Part shown: positions 9,518-17,637 of the stretch, in pieces
How the letters are laid out: the number at the start of each line of letters is the position of its first letter
Position numbering within the stretch: the stretch's first letter is position 1
NCBI GenBank assembly: GCA_038230275.1
Contig: JBBRNO010000039.1
Location: forward strand, 1 to 47,111
Origin: JANXXV01 sp038230275
GTDB lineage: Bacteria > Acidobacteriota > Terriglobia > Bryobacterales > Bryobacteraceae
DNA length: 47,111 nt
Direction of reading: 5' to 3'
Program-made: the position numbers and the translations under genes
The notes under the pieces: model-generated
Database searches by the model: none
What the model saw: only the letters and a program-made list of their open reading frames with translations
What the model was told of the DNA's origin: nothing

Positions 9518-10786
9518 GTGGCGGGAGACATACAAGAACAGTTAGCCGCTTTGCGGCGCAGGATTGCAAAAATCGATAGCCGATTTGCGCAAAAGGCCCC
9601 GGCGCCGGCTGTCGCGCCTTCCAGTGATCGGCCCGCACGATACTTCATTGAAGAGTGGTGCACTGGCGCTGAGGTAACGACGCCGTTTGGCGCTCACTTT
9701 GAAACGGAGCAGCTTTACGAATCGCATCGCCGCCACGGCAGCTTCGAACTTTCCGCGCTGCATGAATTGCCCGAAGACCTTCTGGATGCGATGTCGGAAG
9801 GTTCCATTGCGCGGTCGCATTGTTCGCGGTGGGCATTTCTGGATACGGAAACCACCGGACTGGCAGGCGGTTCCGGGACGTACGCATTCCTGATTGGCGT
9901 GGGCCGCATTACCCCTGAAGGTTTTCGGCTGCGGCAGTTCTTCATGCGAGATCTAGGAGAAGAGGCCAGCCTGCTGCATGCGCTGGCAAACCATCTGGCG
10001 GAGTTTGACACGCTGGTGACCTACAACGGGAAGGCGTACGACCAGCCGCTGTTGGAGACGCGTTTCCGGATGGCGCGCGCGCGGCCTCCCTTCGGCCGGA
10101 TGGAACATCTGGATCTATTGTTCGGTGCGCGGCGGCTGTGGAAACTGCGGTTCGATAGCTGCCGCCTGGTGGAATTGGAGAATCAGATCCTGGGCATGGA
10201 GCGCGAAGGCGATCTGCCGGGCGCGATGATTCCATATGTTTACTTTGAATACCTGCGCACGAAGGAAGCGTTTCGCGTGGCGCCGATTCTGCATCACAAC
10301 GCGAACGATATTCTGACGCTGGCTTGTTTGACGGCGATTGTGCCTTGGGCGTTCCGGTCTCCGGAAACGGCTCCGTTGGCGCATGGCGCGGAGATGGTGG
10401 GGCTGGCCCGCTGGCTGCGCCGGGGCGAGCGCCATGAACCAGCGCTGGCGTTGTTCCGGCGGGCCATCCAAAAAGGACTGCCGGATGAACTGATGTTCCG
10501 GACCTTGTGGGATATGGCACTGTTGGAAAAAAAGTTGGGCCGGGAGACAGCGGCCGTCGCCATCTTCGCCGAACTGTCGGAGTGCCGCAATGGCCATCAA
10601 TTGACGGCGTTCGAGGAGTTGGCGAAATACTACGAACATCGCGAACGAAATTACGGCATGGCGCTGGAGTTTACGCTGAGTGCAATCGCCGTGAAGGATT
10701 CCGATGACCTGCGGCGCAGACAGGTACGGCTGGAGCGGCGGCTGGAGACGAAACGTCCGCGGCGGCTACTCTTGGGCGAGCCGTAG
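9518..10786 (+). CDS. yprB: YprB-type ribonuclease H-like (DEDD) exonuclease
   Basis: A 422-residue protein with a central RNase_H_2 / DEDD exonuclease-like domain. The first acidic motif is 'WAFLDTETTGLAGGSGTY', the second lies around 'FDTLVTYNGKAYDQPLLETR', and the third Asp is in 'HHNANDILTLACL'. The C-terminal ~130 residues are TPR-like ('RWLRRGERHEPALALFRRA'), usual for this family. Nuclease activity is inferred from the fold; substrate unknown. The start is GTG at 9518, preceded by AAAAGG and a possible -10 (TATATT near 9491). The gene stands alone, divergent from the TonB receptor and convergent with the remnant downstream. Confidence 0.85.
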   Translation: MAGDIQEQLAALRRRIAKIDSRFAQKAPAPAVAPSSDRPARYFIEEWCTGAEVTTPFGAHFETEQLYESHRRHGSFELSALHELPEDLLDAMSEGSIARSHCSRWAFLDTETTGLAGGSGTYAFLIGVGRITPEGFRLRQFFMRDLGEEASLLHALANHLAEFDTLVTYNGKAYDQPLLETRFRMARARPPFGRMEHLDLLFGARRLWKLRFDSCRLVELENQILGMEREGDLPGAMIPYVYFEYLRTKEAFRVAPILHHNANDILTLACLTAIVPWAFRSPETAPLAHGAEMVGLARWLRRGERHEPALALFRRAIQKGLPDELMFRTLWDMALLEKKLGRETAAVAIFAELSECRNGHQLTAFEELAKYYEHRERNYGMALEFTLSAIAVKDSDDLRRRQVRLERRLETKRPRRLLLGEP

Positions 10787-10792
10787 CCGTCC

Positions 10793-11152
10793 GTCCGTTG
10801 TCTGGTATCCGGAGTTTGTGGCGAGGAGCGGATTTCTCGCACGTGCATTGCACTACCGTGTCAGCCGCGGTAGCTCTCAGAATTCTGACCGAGCAGTCCG
10901 GGACGCCCGGCGTCAGGGTGAGGATAAATACACGGCCTGGATTCGATTGTTCCTGCAGAAACAGGCCGAACCTTTCCTTTTCGCCCCGCCAGAGGATGGC
11001 GCCGGTTTGCGTCCTGGCGCTTGCTAATGCGACGACCAGGTCCAGGTTAGGAGCCACTTGGGTTCTGCGGAGTATCGAGGTCTGGGTGAGGGAGGGGTCG
11101 GAACGCTTTATGACTGTTTGGATGGTCTGAATATTTAGAATTGCCAGCGCCA
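10793..11152 (-). pseudogene. Truncated remnant of an unidentified gene
   Basis: The minus strand here reads as coherent coding sequence with third-position G/C bias and a protein-like product: 'TILRRTQVAP'-type start of a domain, then 'TQTGAILWRGEKERFGLF', 'NPGRVFILTLTPGVPDCSVR' and 'ADTVVQCTCEKS'. It starts near a GTG at 11152, a few bases beyond the end of alanine dehydrogenase. It loses protein character at about 10795, where the frame simply runs into antisense of yprB and becomes Arg/Pro/Ala-rich. I therefore read it as the 5' part of a longer gene cut off by a deletion. Family not recognised. A genuine short protein fused to antisense sequence is possible but less likely. Confidence 0.45.
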
Positions 11153-11155
11153 CTA

Positions 11156-12268
11156 TCACATCAAAGATTCGATCTCTCTCCACTCGCGGCCTTGGGATTC
11201 CGCCACCGCCGGATAGGTCACACTGCCTTGATACGTATTGACACCCTCGCGGATGGGCTGGCTATCTTTGCAAGCTTTCTCCAGTCCCTTATTTGCCAGT
11301 TGCAACAGGTAAGGGAATGTCGCGTTGGTGAGCGCGAATGTCGAGGTATGCGGCACCGCGGCGGGCATGTTCGAGACGCAATAATGCAGTACGCCGTCCA
11401 CGAAGTACGTAGGATCGGTGTGAGTGGTGGCGTGCGAAGTCTCAAAGCAGCCGCCTTGATCGATGGCCACATCCACCACCACCGAGCCGGGCTTCATTAG
11501 CTTGATCATGTCGTGCCGCACCAGCTTCGGGGCTGCCGCGCCCGGGATCAGTACCGCGCCCACGACGAGATCCGCATGACGGAGCACTTCGCGGATGGTC
11601 CAGGCGCTGGATGCCAGGGTGACCACCTGGCTGTTGTAGATGTCGTCGAGTTCGCGCAGTCGGTCCAGGTTACGGTCGATGATGGTGACATGCGCACCCA
11701 GGCCGCAGGCGATTTTTGCCGCGTTGTGGCCTACCACCCCCCCGCCCAGAATGACCACGTTCGCCGGCGCCACACCCGGCACGCCGCCCAGCAGAATGCC
11801 GCGGCCGCCGTTGGGGGCTTCTAAATACTGCGCTCCCACTTGCACCGACATTCTGCCCGCCACCTCGCTCATGGGCGTGAGCAGCGGCAGGGAGTTATCT
11901 TCTTCGCGGATGGTTTCGTAGGCTACTGCGTTGACCTTGGCCTCCAGCAGCCGGTTGGTCAATTCCGGTAGCGGCGCCAGGTGCAGATAGGTGAAGAGGA
12001 TCAAACCGGGGCGAAGATGGGCGTATTCGGATGACTGCGGTTCTTTGACTTTCACTACCAGATCCGCGCGTTTCCAAACGTCCGCCGCGTTCATCACGAT
12101 TTCGGCGCCGGCCTCCACATACTGAGAATCGGGCAGGGAACTGGCCTGTCCGGCGCCGGTCTCAACTAAGACACGGTGGCCGGACTCCACCAGCGTCAGC
12201 GCACCGCTGGGAACCAGGCCTACGCGGCTTTCGTGGTCCTTCACTTCCTTTGGAACGCCGATGATCAT
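11156..12268 (-). CDS. ald: Alanine dehydrogenase
   Basis: NAD-dependent L-alanine dehydrogenase (370 residues, full length), which interconverts L-alanine and pyruvate plus ammonia. The N-terminus 'MIIGVPKEVKDHESRVGLVP' is diagnostic. 'LFTYLHLAP' carries the active-site His. The Rossmann dinucleotide site is 'VVILGGGVVGHNAAKIACGL', and the C-terminal catalytic region 'VSNMPAAVPHTSTFALTNA' is intact. The ATG overlaps the stop of the upstream peptidoglycan-binding protein gene by 4 bases (ATGA), so the two are probably translated from one mRNA. Alanine supply links naturally to cell-wall metabolism, but the physical coupling is the only local evidence for a joint role. Confidence 0.96.
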   Translation of the reverse strand: MIIGVPKEVKDHESRVGLVPSGALTLVESGHRVLVETGAGQASSLPDSQYVEAGAEIVMNAADVWKRADLVVKVKEPQSSEYAHLRPGLILFTYLHLAPLPELTNRLLEAKVNAVAYETIREEDNSLPLLTPMSEVAGRMSVQVGAQYLEAPNGGRGILLGGVPGVAPANVVILGGGVVGHNAAKIACGLGAHVTIIDRNLDRLRELDDIYNSQVVTLASSAWTIREVLRHADLVVGAVLIPGAAAPKLVRHDMIKLMKPGSVVVDVAIDQGGCFETSHATTHTDPTYFVDGVLHYCVSNMPAAVPHTSTFALTNATFPYLLQLANKGLEKACKDSQPIREGVNTYQGSVTYPAVAESQGREWREIESLM

Positions 12269-12807
12269 TGCTTGCCCTCTTCTGCCGCTTTCGGTGTGAC
12301 CGCGATCTCGCCGGCCGATTCGTGCTTCGGTCCCAGACCCAGGCCGATTAGCGAACGCGCACCGATTTTTCCGTCGGGCGTCAGCTGGTTGGCCGTTTGA
12401 AACCGCTTGAGCGCGTCAACGGAACCGGCTCCCCAAACGCCATTGGGTTCCCCTTTGAAATAGCCTTTGTCAACGAGAGCTTTTTGAATCTCGGAATATC
12501 GCTCGGTAGTTGGGGTTTGTTGCCTTGGCGGGGAGGATGTCCGGCTCCGTGCGGTAACGGCGGCTTTCGGATGGACACCCGCTTTCGTGCCCGCTCTGGT
12601 AGTGGACGGATGGCGACTGGCCGCCGATTTCGAAGCGGCCTTGATGGGGCCTTTCTTGTTGTAACTCTTCTTAGCGGAACTTTTCTTGGCGGCGGCTGTT
12701 TTGGCGGTAGCGCCCTTTTTCGGGGGGGCAGCCGGTTTCGTAGCGGCCGCCAGGCCGAGTGAGCTCAGCACTAGCGCCAGAGTGCAGATGATCTGGAATG
12801 AACGCAA
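12265..12807 (-). CDS. Secreted basic protein with peptidoglycan-binding domain
   Basis: I choose the TTG at 12807, which gives 180 residues starting MRSFQIICTLALVLSSLGLAAA, a clear signal peptide; the frame is open further upstream but that part is proline/arginine-rich and crosses the htrA terminator hairpin. Residues of about 25-90 are a Lys/Ala/Ser-rich, histone-H1-like linker with repeats such as 'KKSSAKKSYNKKGP'. The C-terminal part is a PG_binding_1-type three-helix domain ('YSEIQKALVDKGYFKGEPNG', 'VDALKRFQTANQLTPDGKI'). It is presumably exported and bound to the wall. It overlaps ald by 4 bases. The rare start codon and the lack of a clear Shine-Dalgarno site make the exact start uncertain. 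Confidence 0.75.
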   Translation of the reverse strand: MRSFQIICTLALVLSSLGLAAATKPAAPPKKGATAKTAAAKKSSAKKSYNKKGPIKAASKSAASRHPSTTRAGTKAGVHPKAAVTARSRTSSPPRQQTPTTERYSEIQKALVDKGYFKGEPNGVWGAGSVDALKRFQTANQLTPDGKIGARSLIGLGLGPKHESAGEIAVTPKAAEEGKQ

Positions 12808-12827
12808 GTTGTAGTTTACCGTAACAG

Positions 12828-12856
12828 CGGGGGCAGGCGACTGGCGCCTGCCCCCG
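12828..12856 (-). terminator. GC-rich hairpin downstream of htrA
   Basis: A perfect 12-base-pair inverted repeat (arms CGGGGGCAGGCG and CGCCTGCCCCCG) with a five-base loop lies 19 bases after the htrA stop. There is no U tract on the minus strand, so it may act as a Rho-assisted terminator or 3' stabiliser. It sits between htrA and the TTG start of the next gene. Confidence 0.6.
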
Positions 12857-12874
12857 GAGGAGTTGCAAGGAGGG

Positions 12875-14581
12875 TTACTGACTGGCGGGCAGCGTTCCAG
12901 AAACATAGAACGCGACATATTGGGACGACGGCCCGGCAGCGGCACCGGAGCGGGATTGCGCCCTGCCGGCATTCGGATTGGGACGCATTACGCGGAAGGC
13001 TACCGCGTCACCGACCTTCAAGGTGGACTGAATGCGGCTTACGTCTTCGACGGATCCAACCGGCTGGCGATTGATAGAAACCACCACATCCTTTTCCAGC
13101 AAGCCGATATCTTCAGCAAACGAGCCTTCAATCACCTGAGCGACCACGATGCCCTTCTTATCGCGCAGGGCCTCGCTATCTTTCTCCGCGTCGTTCAAGG
13201 CGCGAATCTTGATGCCAAACTTCGCTTGCTGATGGGATTCCGCCTTAGTGACTTCCTCTTCGCTATTCTTCTTGGAATAACGCGGATCGTCGAGCGCCAA
13301 CATCTGCGCCTCACGGTCTGCGATGACCAGTTTGAGATCCATGCGTTTCCCGCCGCGATCCACCGTGACCGTGGCATTGGAGCCGATGGGAGTTTGCGAG
13401 ACGCGCCCGACAAGATCGTCGCCGTCCTTTACCGGTTTACCGTTGTAGGCCACGATGACGTCTTCCGATTTCATTCCGGCTTTGTCGGAAGGCCCGCCGG
13501 GGTTTACTGTTTCCACCAGCACGCCCTCTTTTAATCCGAGAGCCTTGAGCAATTCTCCGTTCTTTTCATACTTGGTGAATCGAATACCGATAGAACCGCG
13601 CGTCATCTTGCCGCTACGGATGATGGAGTTGTAGACGTTGACCGCCGTGTTGATGGGCAGCGCAAAACCGATTCCCTGGTATCCGCCGCTCTGGGTAGCG
13701 ATGGCGGTGTTGATGCCAATCACCTCGCCGTTGATGTTCAACAACGGACCGCCGCTGTTACCCGGATTGATAGCCGCATCGGTCTGAATGAAGCGCTGGA
13801 ACTGCTGCGATCCGGCGACTTCGCGGGCTGTGGCGCTGACGATGCCGGACGTCACCGTGGCTTCGAGGCCAAACGGAGAACCGATGGCAACGGCGGGATC
13901 GCCCACCTGCACCGCATCCGAGTTGCCGATCTTAATCGGAATCAACCCGTGCCCGGCGTCGATCTTGATCACCGCGACATCGGTTTCGACGTCGACTCCG
14001 ATCAGCTTCGCGCGATATTCGGTCTGATCGTGCGGCAGCTTCACCTTGATGTGATCGGCTTTGTCCACTACGTGATTGTTGGTGAGGATGTAGCCGTTCT
14101 TATCGACGATGAAACCGGATCCTGTGGCTTCCCGCTTATAGGCGCGCTGCGGCAGGCCGGGCTGACCACCACCACCACCGCCGCCGCCACCAGGACCATT
14201 CGGGAAGAACCGCTTGAACAGGTCCATTGCGCCTTCATCTTCGTCTTCTTCCTGGTCGGGAGCGGAGCGCCGGTTATTGTGTCCTGCCACCGCCTGCTTC
14301 GGCGTGTAGTCTGTGCTGATATTCACTACCGAGGGTTCCAGCCGCTTTGCCAGCCTGGATAATTCATTCGGCTGCGAAACCGCCGCGGGAATCACTAGCG
14401 GCGTGGCGTCCGGAGCAGCGGTGTTCTGCGCCCGGGCCGCGAATACGCCGGTGTTGGCCAAGGTTCCAATGACGATACCCACCGAAAGGGTGAATACGAG
14501 AAGTGTGAGGGAGAGCAGCTTCTGCTGCCGTATCTTATCGAGGAAGAACATAGGTCGCATTGCCTTTTTACTTTTTACCAT
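12875..14581 (-). CDS. htrA: HtrA/DegP-family periplasmic serine protease with two PDZ domains
   Basis: A 568-residue envelope quality-control protease. An N-terminal membrane anchor/signal (LLSLTLLVFTLSVGIVIGTL, residues 22-41) precedes the trypsin-like domain. The catalytic triad is visible: His170 in 'TNNHVV', Asp201 in 'ETDVAVIKI' and Ser276 in 'NPGNSGGP'. Two PDZ domains follow, around residues 315-410 and 445-545 ('KKGIVVAQVIEGSFAEDIGL'). An acidic stretch (DQEEDEDEGAMD) and a run of nine glycines lie in the flexible LA-loop region before the catalytic domain. The gene follows the EamA transporter with 43 bases between and ends in a hairpin. Confidence 0.95.
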   Translation of the reverse strand: MVKSKKAMRPMFFLDKIRQQKLLSLTLLVFTLSVGIVIGTLANTGVFAARAQNTAAPDATPLVIPAAVSQPNELSRLAKRLEPSVVNISTDYTPKQAVAGHNNRRSAPDQEEDEDEGAMDLFKRFFPNGPGGGGGGGGGQPGLPQRAYKREATGSGFIVDKNGYILTNNHVVDKADHIKVKLPHDQTEYRAKLIGVDVETDVAVIKIDAGHGLIPIKIGNSDAVQVGDPAVAIGSPFGLEATVTSGIVSATAREVAGSQQFQRFIQTDAAINPGNSGGPLLNINGEVIGINTAIATQSGGYQGIGFALPINTAVNVYNSIIRSGKMTRGSIGIRFTKYEKNGELLKALGLKEGVLVETVNPGGPSDKAGMKSEDVIVAYNGKPVKDGDDLVGRVSQTPIGSNATVTVDRGGKRMDLKLVIADREAQMLALDDPRYSKKNSEEEVTKAESHQQAKFGIKIRALNDAEKDSEALRDKKGIVVAQVIEGSFAEDIGLLEKDVVVSINRQPVGSVEDVSRIQSTLKVGDAVAFRVMRPNPNAGRAQSRSGAAAGPSSQYVAFYVSGTLPASQ

Positions 14582-14624
14582 TATAGAAAATCGAAACAGA
14601 AATTGGTCGCCTGAACTTTTGATG

Positions 14625-15506
14625 TCACCGCCGCCTGATCGGTTTCAATTCTACTAGCAAGATGCCTGCCAATATGAACAGCGCTCCGATGGCAGCGCGC
14701 CGCGAAAGCACTTCGCTGGTCAATACAAAAGACGTGGCCCACGCGAAAACGGGTTCAAGTGCGAATATTAAGGCCGTCCGCGTTGGTGTTGTATAGCGTT
14801 GTGCCCATGTTTGCACCGTAAACGCCAGCGCCGTCGCCAGCAGCGACGTCACCCCGATGGCAATCAGCACCTGCCGGTTCCAATGCAACATCGGGGTTTC
14901 CACCCACCAAAATGAAACAAGCCCGATGGCCGCACATGTGCCGATTTGCAACAGGGTCAGCCATTCGAAAGCCAGCCGCCGGGAATAATAACCCAACACC
15001 ATGATATGAAAAGTGAACACCACCGCGCAGCCGGCCGTCAGCAGATCACCCTTCCCGATGTCCAATGCCCAGCCTGTCAGCGTCATCAAGCCGAGTCCGG
15101 TGGTGGCGATGGCCACGCCTAGAACTTCCGAAAGCTGCGGCGCTTTTCTATAGACGATGGCCGACGCCAAAGGTACCAGCACGATGTACAGACCGGTGAT
15201 GAATCCTGATTTCGACGGCGTGGTTAGGCGCAGCCCCAGTGTCTGCAGCAGATAGCCGAGATAGAGTACAGCTCCGGTGACAATGCCTCCGGTCCACCCG
15301 CCGCGGCGGCCCGGCTTGGCGGGATTCAGGGCGTAAAGAACTCCCAGCGCGATGGTGGCCGCCGAGAAGCGCAATGCCAGAAACAGCACCGGAGAGACGT
15401 CTGTCAGCGCGTCTTTCACCAGCACGAACGTTCCGCCCCAGATCATCGCCACCAGCGCCAGCGCCAGATCGGCGCGCCACTGGGGAGGTGTCTGTTCGCT
15501 ATTCAT
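14625..15506 (-). CDS. EamA/DMT-superfamily transporter
   Basis: A 293-residue inner-membrane protein with about ten predicted helices in two EamA repeats. The first repeat begins 'LALVALVAMIWGGTFVLVKDAL'-like in content, with the family hallmark 'MIWGGTFVLVKDAL'. The second repeat ends 'FALEPVFAWATSFVLTSEVL', the conserved EPV motif. The members export amino acids, metabolites or drugs, and the substrate cannot be inferred. Its ATG overlaps the M20 peptidase stop by 8 bases, so it may export a product of that peptidase (inference). Confidence 0.88.
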   Translation of the reverse strand: MNSEQTPPQWRADLALALVAMIWGGTFVLVKDALTDVSPVLFLALRFSAATIALGVLYALNPAKPGRRGGWTGGIVTGAVLYLGYLLQTLGLRLTTPSKSGFITGLYIVLVPLASAIVYRKAPQLSEVLGVAIATTGLGLMTLTGWALDIGKGDLLTAGCAVVFTFHIMVLGYYSRRLAFEWLTLLQIGTCAAIGLVSFWWVETPMLHWNRQVLIAIGVTSLLATALAFTVQTWAQRYTTPTRTALIFALEPVFAWATSFVLTSEVLSRRAAIGALFILAGILLVELKPIRRR

Positions 15507-16716
15507 TCAAAAGCAGAGAGAGCGCCATCAGAATCCGCTTCAGGCCGGTTTCGCGGCCTTCGGGATGGAACCATTCGGTGGTGGTGTGTGCTCCGCCGCC
15601 GCGGCCGCCTGCGCCGATGGAAACGGCCGGCAGCCCCATGGAGAGCGGAATGTTGGCGTCGGTGGAGGCGCAATCCAGGTGCGAGCGGATGCCGAGCTGC
15701 GCATCCACGGCGCGCAGGATGCCAAGAATGGAAGCGCCATCCGGCAGGCTGCCGCCGGGGCGCGATCCGATTTCGCGAATCTTTGCGGTCACTCTTCCGC
15801 CGGCCGCCTGATCGTTCTCCGTTTGCAGAGCTTTATCGACGGACGCCTTCAGCAGGTCGGCCAGTTCATCGATCTTGCCGCTGCTTTCAGACCGGATATC
15901 CACTTTCGTGCGTGCCATGTTGGGGATGGCGTTGATGCTGGAGCCGCCGTCGATCATGCCGAAATTAAACGAAGTGCGCGGGGACGAAGCCGGGCCTACG
16001 CCGGAGCAGGCGGACACGAAGTTGGTGATGGCGCGGCTAATGGCATGTACTGGATTGCCGATGCCGAAATCGCTCCAGCTATGGCCTCCCGCGCCGGAGA
16101 AAACCACCTCAAAGCGGCGGCTGGCTAGAGCCTGGGAGGTGATGTGATCGGTGGTGGGACCGTCCAAAACCAGGAATGATCGGATCTTTCCGGCCAGTGT
16201 GGACTTGCCGCAGAGGAACCGCATGCCGTTGAGATTGCCTTCGCCTTCTTCGCCCACATTGGCAACGAAAAGCAGCGACGCGCCAGTGGTTTCCACCGGA
16301 CACGACTTCATGGCGCGCGCAAGGGCCAGCAGCGCCACCAGGCCGGCGCCATTGTCTGAAACGCCGGGGCCATGCAGAGTGCCGTCGGGGTCCAGGCTGA
16401 TATCTTCCGGATTGCGCGGCGCCAGGACGGTATCGAGGTGAGCGGTGAGGGCGACGTAGGGGCCCTTTGGATCGGGCTGAAGTTGGGCGATGACGTTACC
16501 GCCACGGTCGATGCGCGCCTCGCAGCCCAGTGCGCGGAACTGCGCTACCATCCATTCGGCGCGCTTCTGTTCCAGGAAAGTGGGTGCGGCGATGCGGGCC
16601 AGAGCGAGGTGCTGTTCATTGATCCACTGGCGTTCGCGGTTGAACCATTGGAGACATTCGCGCATTCCCTCTGCCATCGGGAAAGGAGGAGGCGTTGCTT
16701 TGAGCGTGCTGCCCAT
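15499..16716 (-). CDS. M20-family metallopeptidase (PepT-like)
   Basis: Zinc-dependent exopeptidase/deacylase of 405 residues. ATG 16716 is chosen because it follows GAGGG with good spacing; the open frame runs on to 16950, but that extension is antisense-free RES-toxin DNA in another frame. Metal ligands are readable: 'LTAHLDTVLAP' (His and Asp), 'GPGVSDNGAGL' (bridging Asp), 'NVGEEGEGN' (catalytic Glu pair), 'DCASTDANIP' (Asp) and 'GAHTTTEWFHPEG' (terminal His/Glu). A dimerisation domain lies between. The closest described type is the PepT/acetyl-lysine deacetylase branch; substrate is uncertain. It overlaps the downstream EamA gene by 8 bases. Confidence 0.9.
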   Translation of the reverse strand: MGSTLKATPPPFPMAEGMRECLQWFNRERQWINEQHLALARIAAPTFLEQKRAEWMVAQFRALGCEARIDRGGNVIAQLQPDPKGPYVALTAHLDTVLAPRNPEDISLDPDGTLHGPGVSDNGAGLVALLALARAMKSCPVETTGASLLFVANVGEEGEGNLNGMRFLCGKSTLAGKIRSFLVLDGPTTDHITSQALASRRFEVVFSGAGGHSWSDFGIGNPVHAISRAITNFVSACSGVGPASSPRTSFNFGMIDGGSSINAIPNMARTKVDIRSESSGKIDELADLLKASVDKALQTENDQAAGGRVTAKIREIGSRPGGSLPDGASILGILRAVDAQLGIRSHLDCASTDANIPLSMGLPAVSIGAGGRGGGAHTTTEWFHPEGRETGLKRILMALSLLLNE

Positions 16717-16763
16717 GGGAACCCTCAGTGTACCTTGCGGGATGGGGGTGGGTTTACGGCCTA

Positions 16764-17212
16764 TCAGCGCGGCGCTGTAATAGGCGGTGGTATTGAAGAA
16801 AGCAGCCTGCTGTCGAAGGCGAACGGGGTTTTGCTCACAATCTTGATCGCACCGAATAGCCGATGATTGGGATTGATCAGATAATTCTTTTGGCCTGGCG
16901 CAAGGACCGAGGGAACTTGAAGCACGGCGGTTGAAGCGCTCTTGATCCATTCGTCTCCAATCTGACGAAATGCGAGCGGGTCTCCCGGCGTCCGATTTCT
17001 ATCGGCAGTGTGTCCGGAATCTCAATAGCCAGCAAAATCATGTTAGTGGGAAGCTTCGCCATGTGCGCCGTATACTCGAGGATTGCGAGGGCGCCGCACG
17101 AAGCAGTGTAGGTAACGTGCAGGCCGGGCGAAGTCCAGCGGCCACCTGTCTTTGACGCCCCATCACCGTCTAGAGTGTCATAATCACGCTTGCAAAGCCG
17201 TACCACTTTCAA
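16764..17212 (-). pseudogene. RES-domain toxin, frameshifted
   Basis: The N-terminal part (17212 to about 16980) reads 'VRLCKRDYDTLDGDGA', 'GGRWTSPGLHVTYTA' and 'GALAILEYTAH', the RES-domain NAD-binding core. That frame ends at a stop at 16877 after unrelated residues. A second frame (about 16982 to 16764) continues the family with 'FRQIGDEWIKSASTAVLQVP', 'NYLINPNHRLFGAIKI' and 'TPFAFDSRLL', the normal RES C-terminus. The two halves differ by one reading frame, and the linker between them is shorter than usual, so a small deletion is likely. RES toxins degrade or phosphorolyse NAD+. The ATG overlaps the antitoxin stop by 4 bases. A sequencing error is the alternative. Confidence 0.8.
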
Positions 17213-17565
17213 GCAAGCACTCCATACTGAATCCGCAAGAGAAAGTTCTTAACTCGTTCAAAACCGTTAGGCGTACCGAGGAGTGAGATTGGCGATTGAT
17301 TGTCGGTGGCTAAATTCGGTTCCCGGAGCCAGGATGTGGCGACAGTCTGATCGCCAAAAACCACAGTCGCTAATTGCGTAATTTCTGTAATTTGGCCAAT
17401 GGGAAGACGAGTCGAGATCCACGTGTTTATCAGGGTAACTTCGCACCCCAAGTTCGCTTCTTCCCAATATCTGCTTGCGTCGCCAAAGGGCAGGAGCGAG
17501 GCCGGCGAGTCAATGCCAGCGCGCGGCGCCACGACCTTACGCTGCGGTGTTTTCACTTTTGCCAC
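17209..17565 (-). CDS. Xre/MbcA/ParS-type antitoxin of a RES toxin
   Basis: A 118-residue partner of the RES toxin. The C-terminal half is the MbcA/ParS toxin-binding domain: 'ATVVFGDQTVATSWLREPN', then 'SPISLLGTPNGFERVKNFLL' and 'RIQYGVLA' at the terminus, the element that plugs the RES active site in known complexes. The N-terminal half is basic and poorly conserved, without an obvious helix-turn-helix. The start is a GTG at 17565 with a perfect TATAAT only 6 bases upstream, so the message may be leaderless. The frame is fully intact, unlike that of the toxin. Confidence 0.82.
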   Translation of the reverse strand: MAKVKTPQRKVVAPRAGIDSPASLLPFGDASRYWEEANLGCEVTLINTWISTRLPIGQITEITQLATVVFGDQTVATSWLREPNLATDNQSPISLLGTPNGFERVKNFLLRIQYGVLA

Positions 17566-17571
17566 GCTCTT

Positions 17572-17577
17572 ATTATA
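17572..17577 (-). promoter_or_regulatory. -10 box of the antitoxin-toxin operon
   Basis: A consensus TATAAT on the minus strand lies 6 bases before the antitoxin GTG. Transcription would then begin at or within a base or two of the start codon. No good -35 hexamer is found at 16-18 bases, so an activator, or a different true start, is possible. Confidence 0.4.
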
Positions 17578-17637
17578 CGAGAACTGGTCATGTAAGCTGG
17601 CTCGTCGCCATTCTTAACTGAGGCGAACCCCAGGCTC

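Noticed and set aside
12808..12972. Longer N-terminus for the peptidoglycan-binding protein
   Set aside because: It is Pro/Arg/Ser-rich, covers the end of htrA and the terminator hairpin, and would bury the signal peptide.
16717..16950. N-terminal extension of the M20 peptidase
   Set aside because: The 78 extra codons read RES-toxin DNA in a wrong frame; the ATG at 16716 has a GAGGG site and the family start.
16970..16990. Programmed frameshift in the RES gene
   Set aside because: No slippery heptamer or downstream structure; the linker is also shortened, so deletion is simpler.
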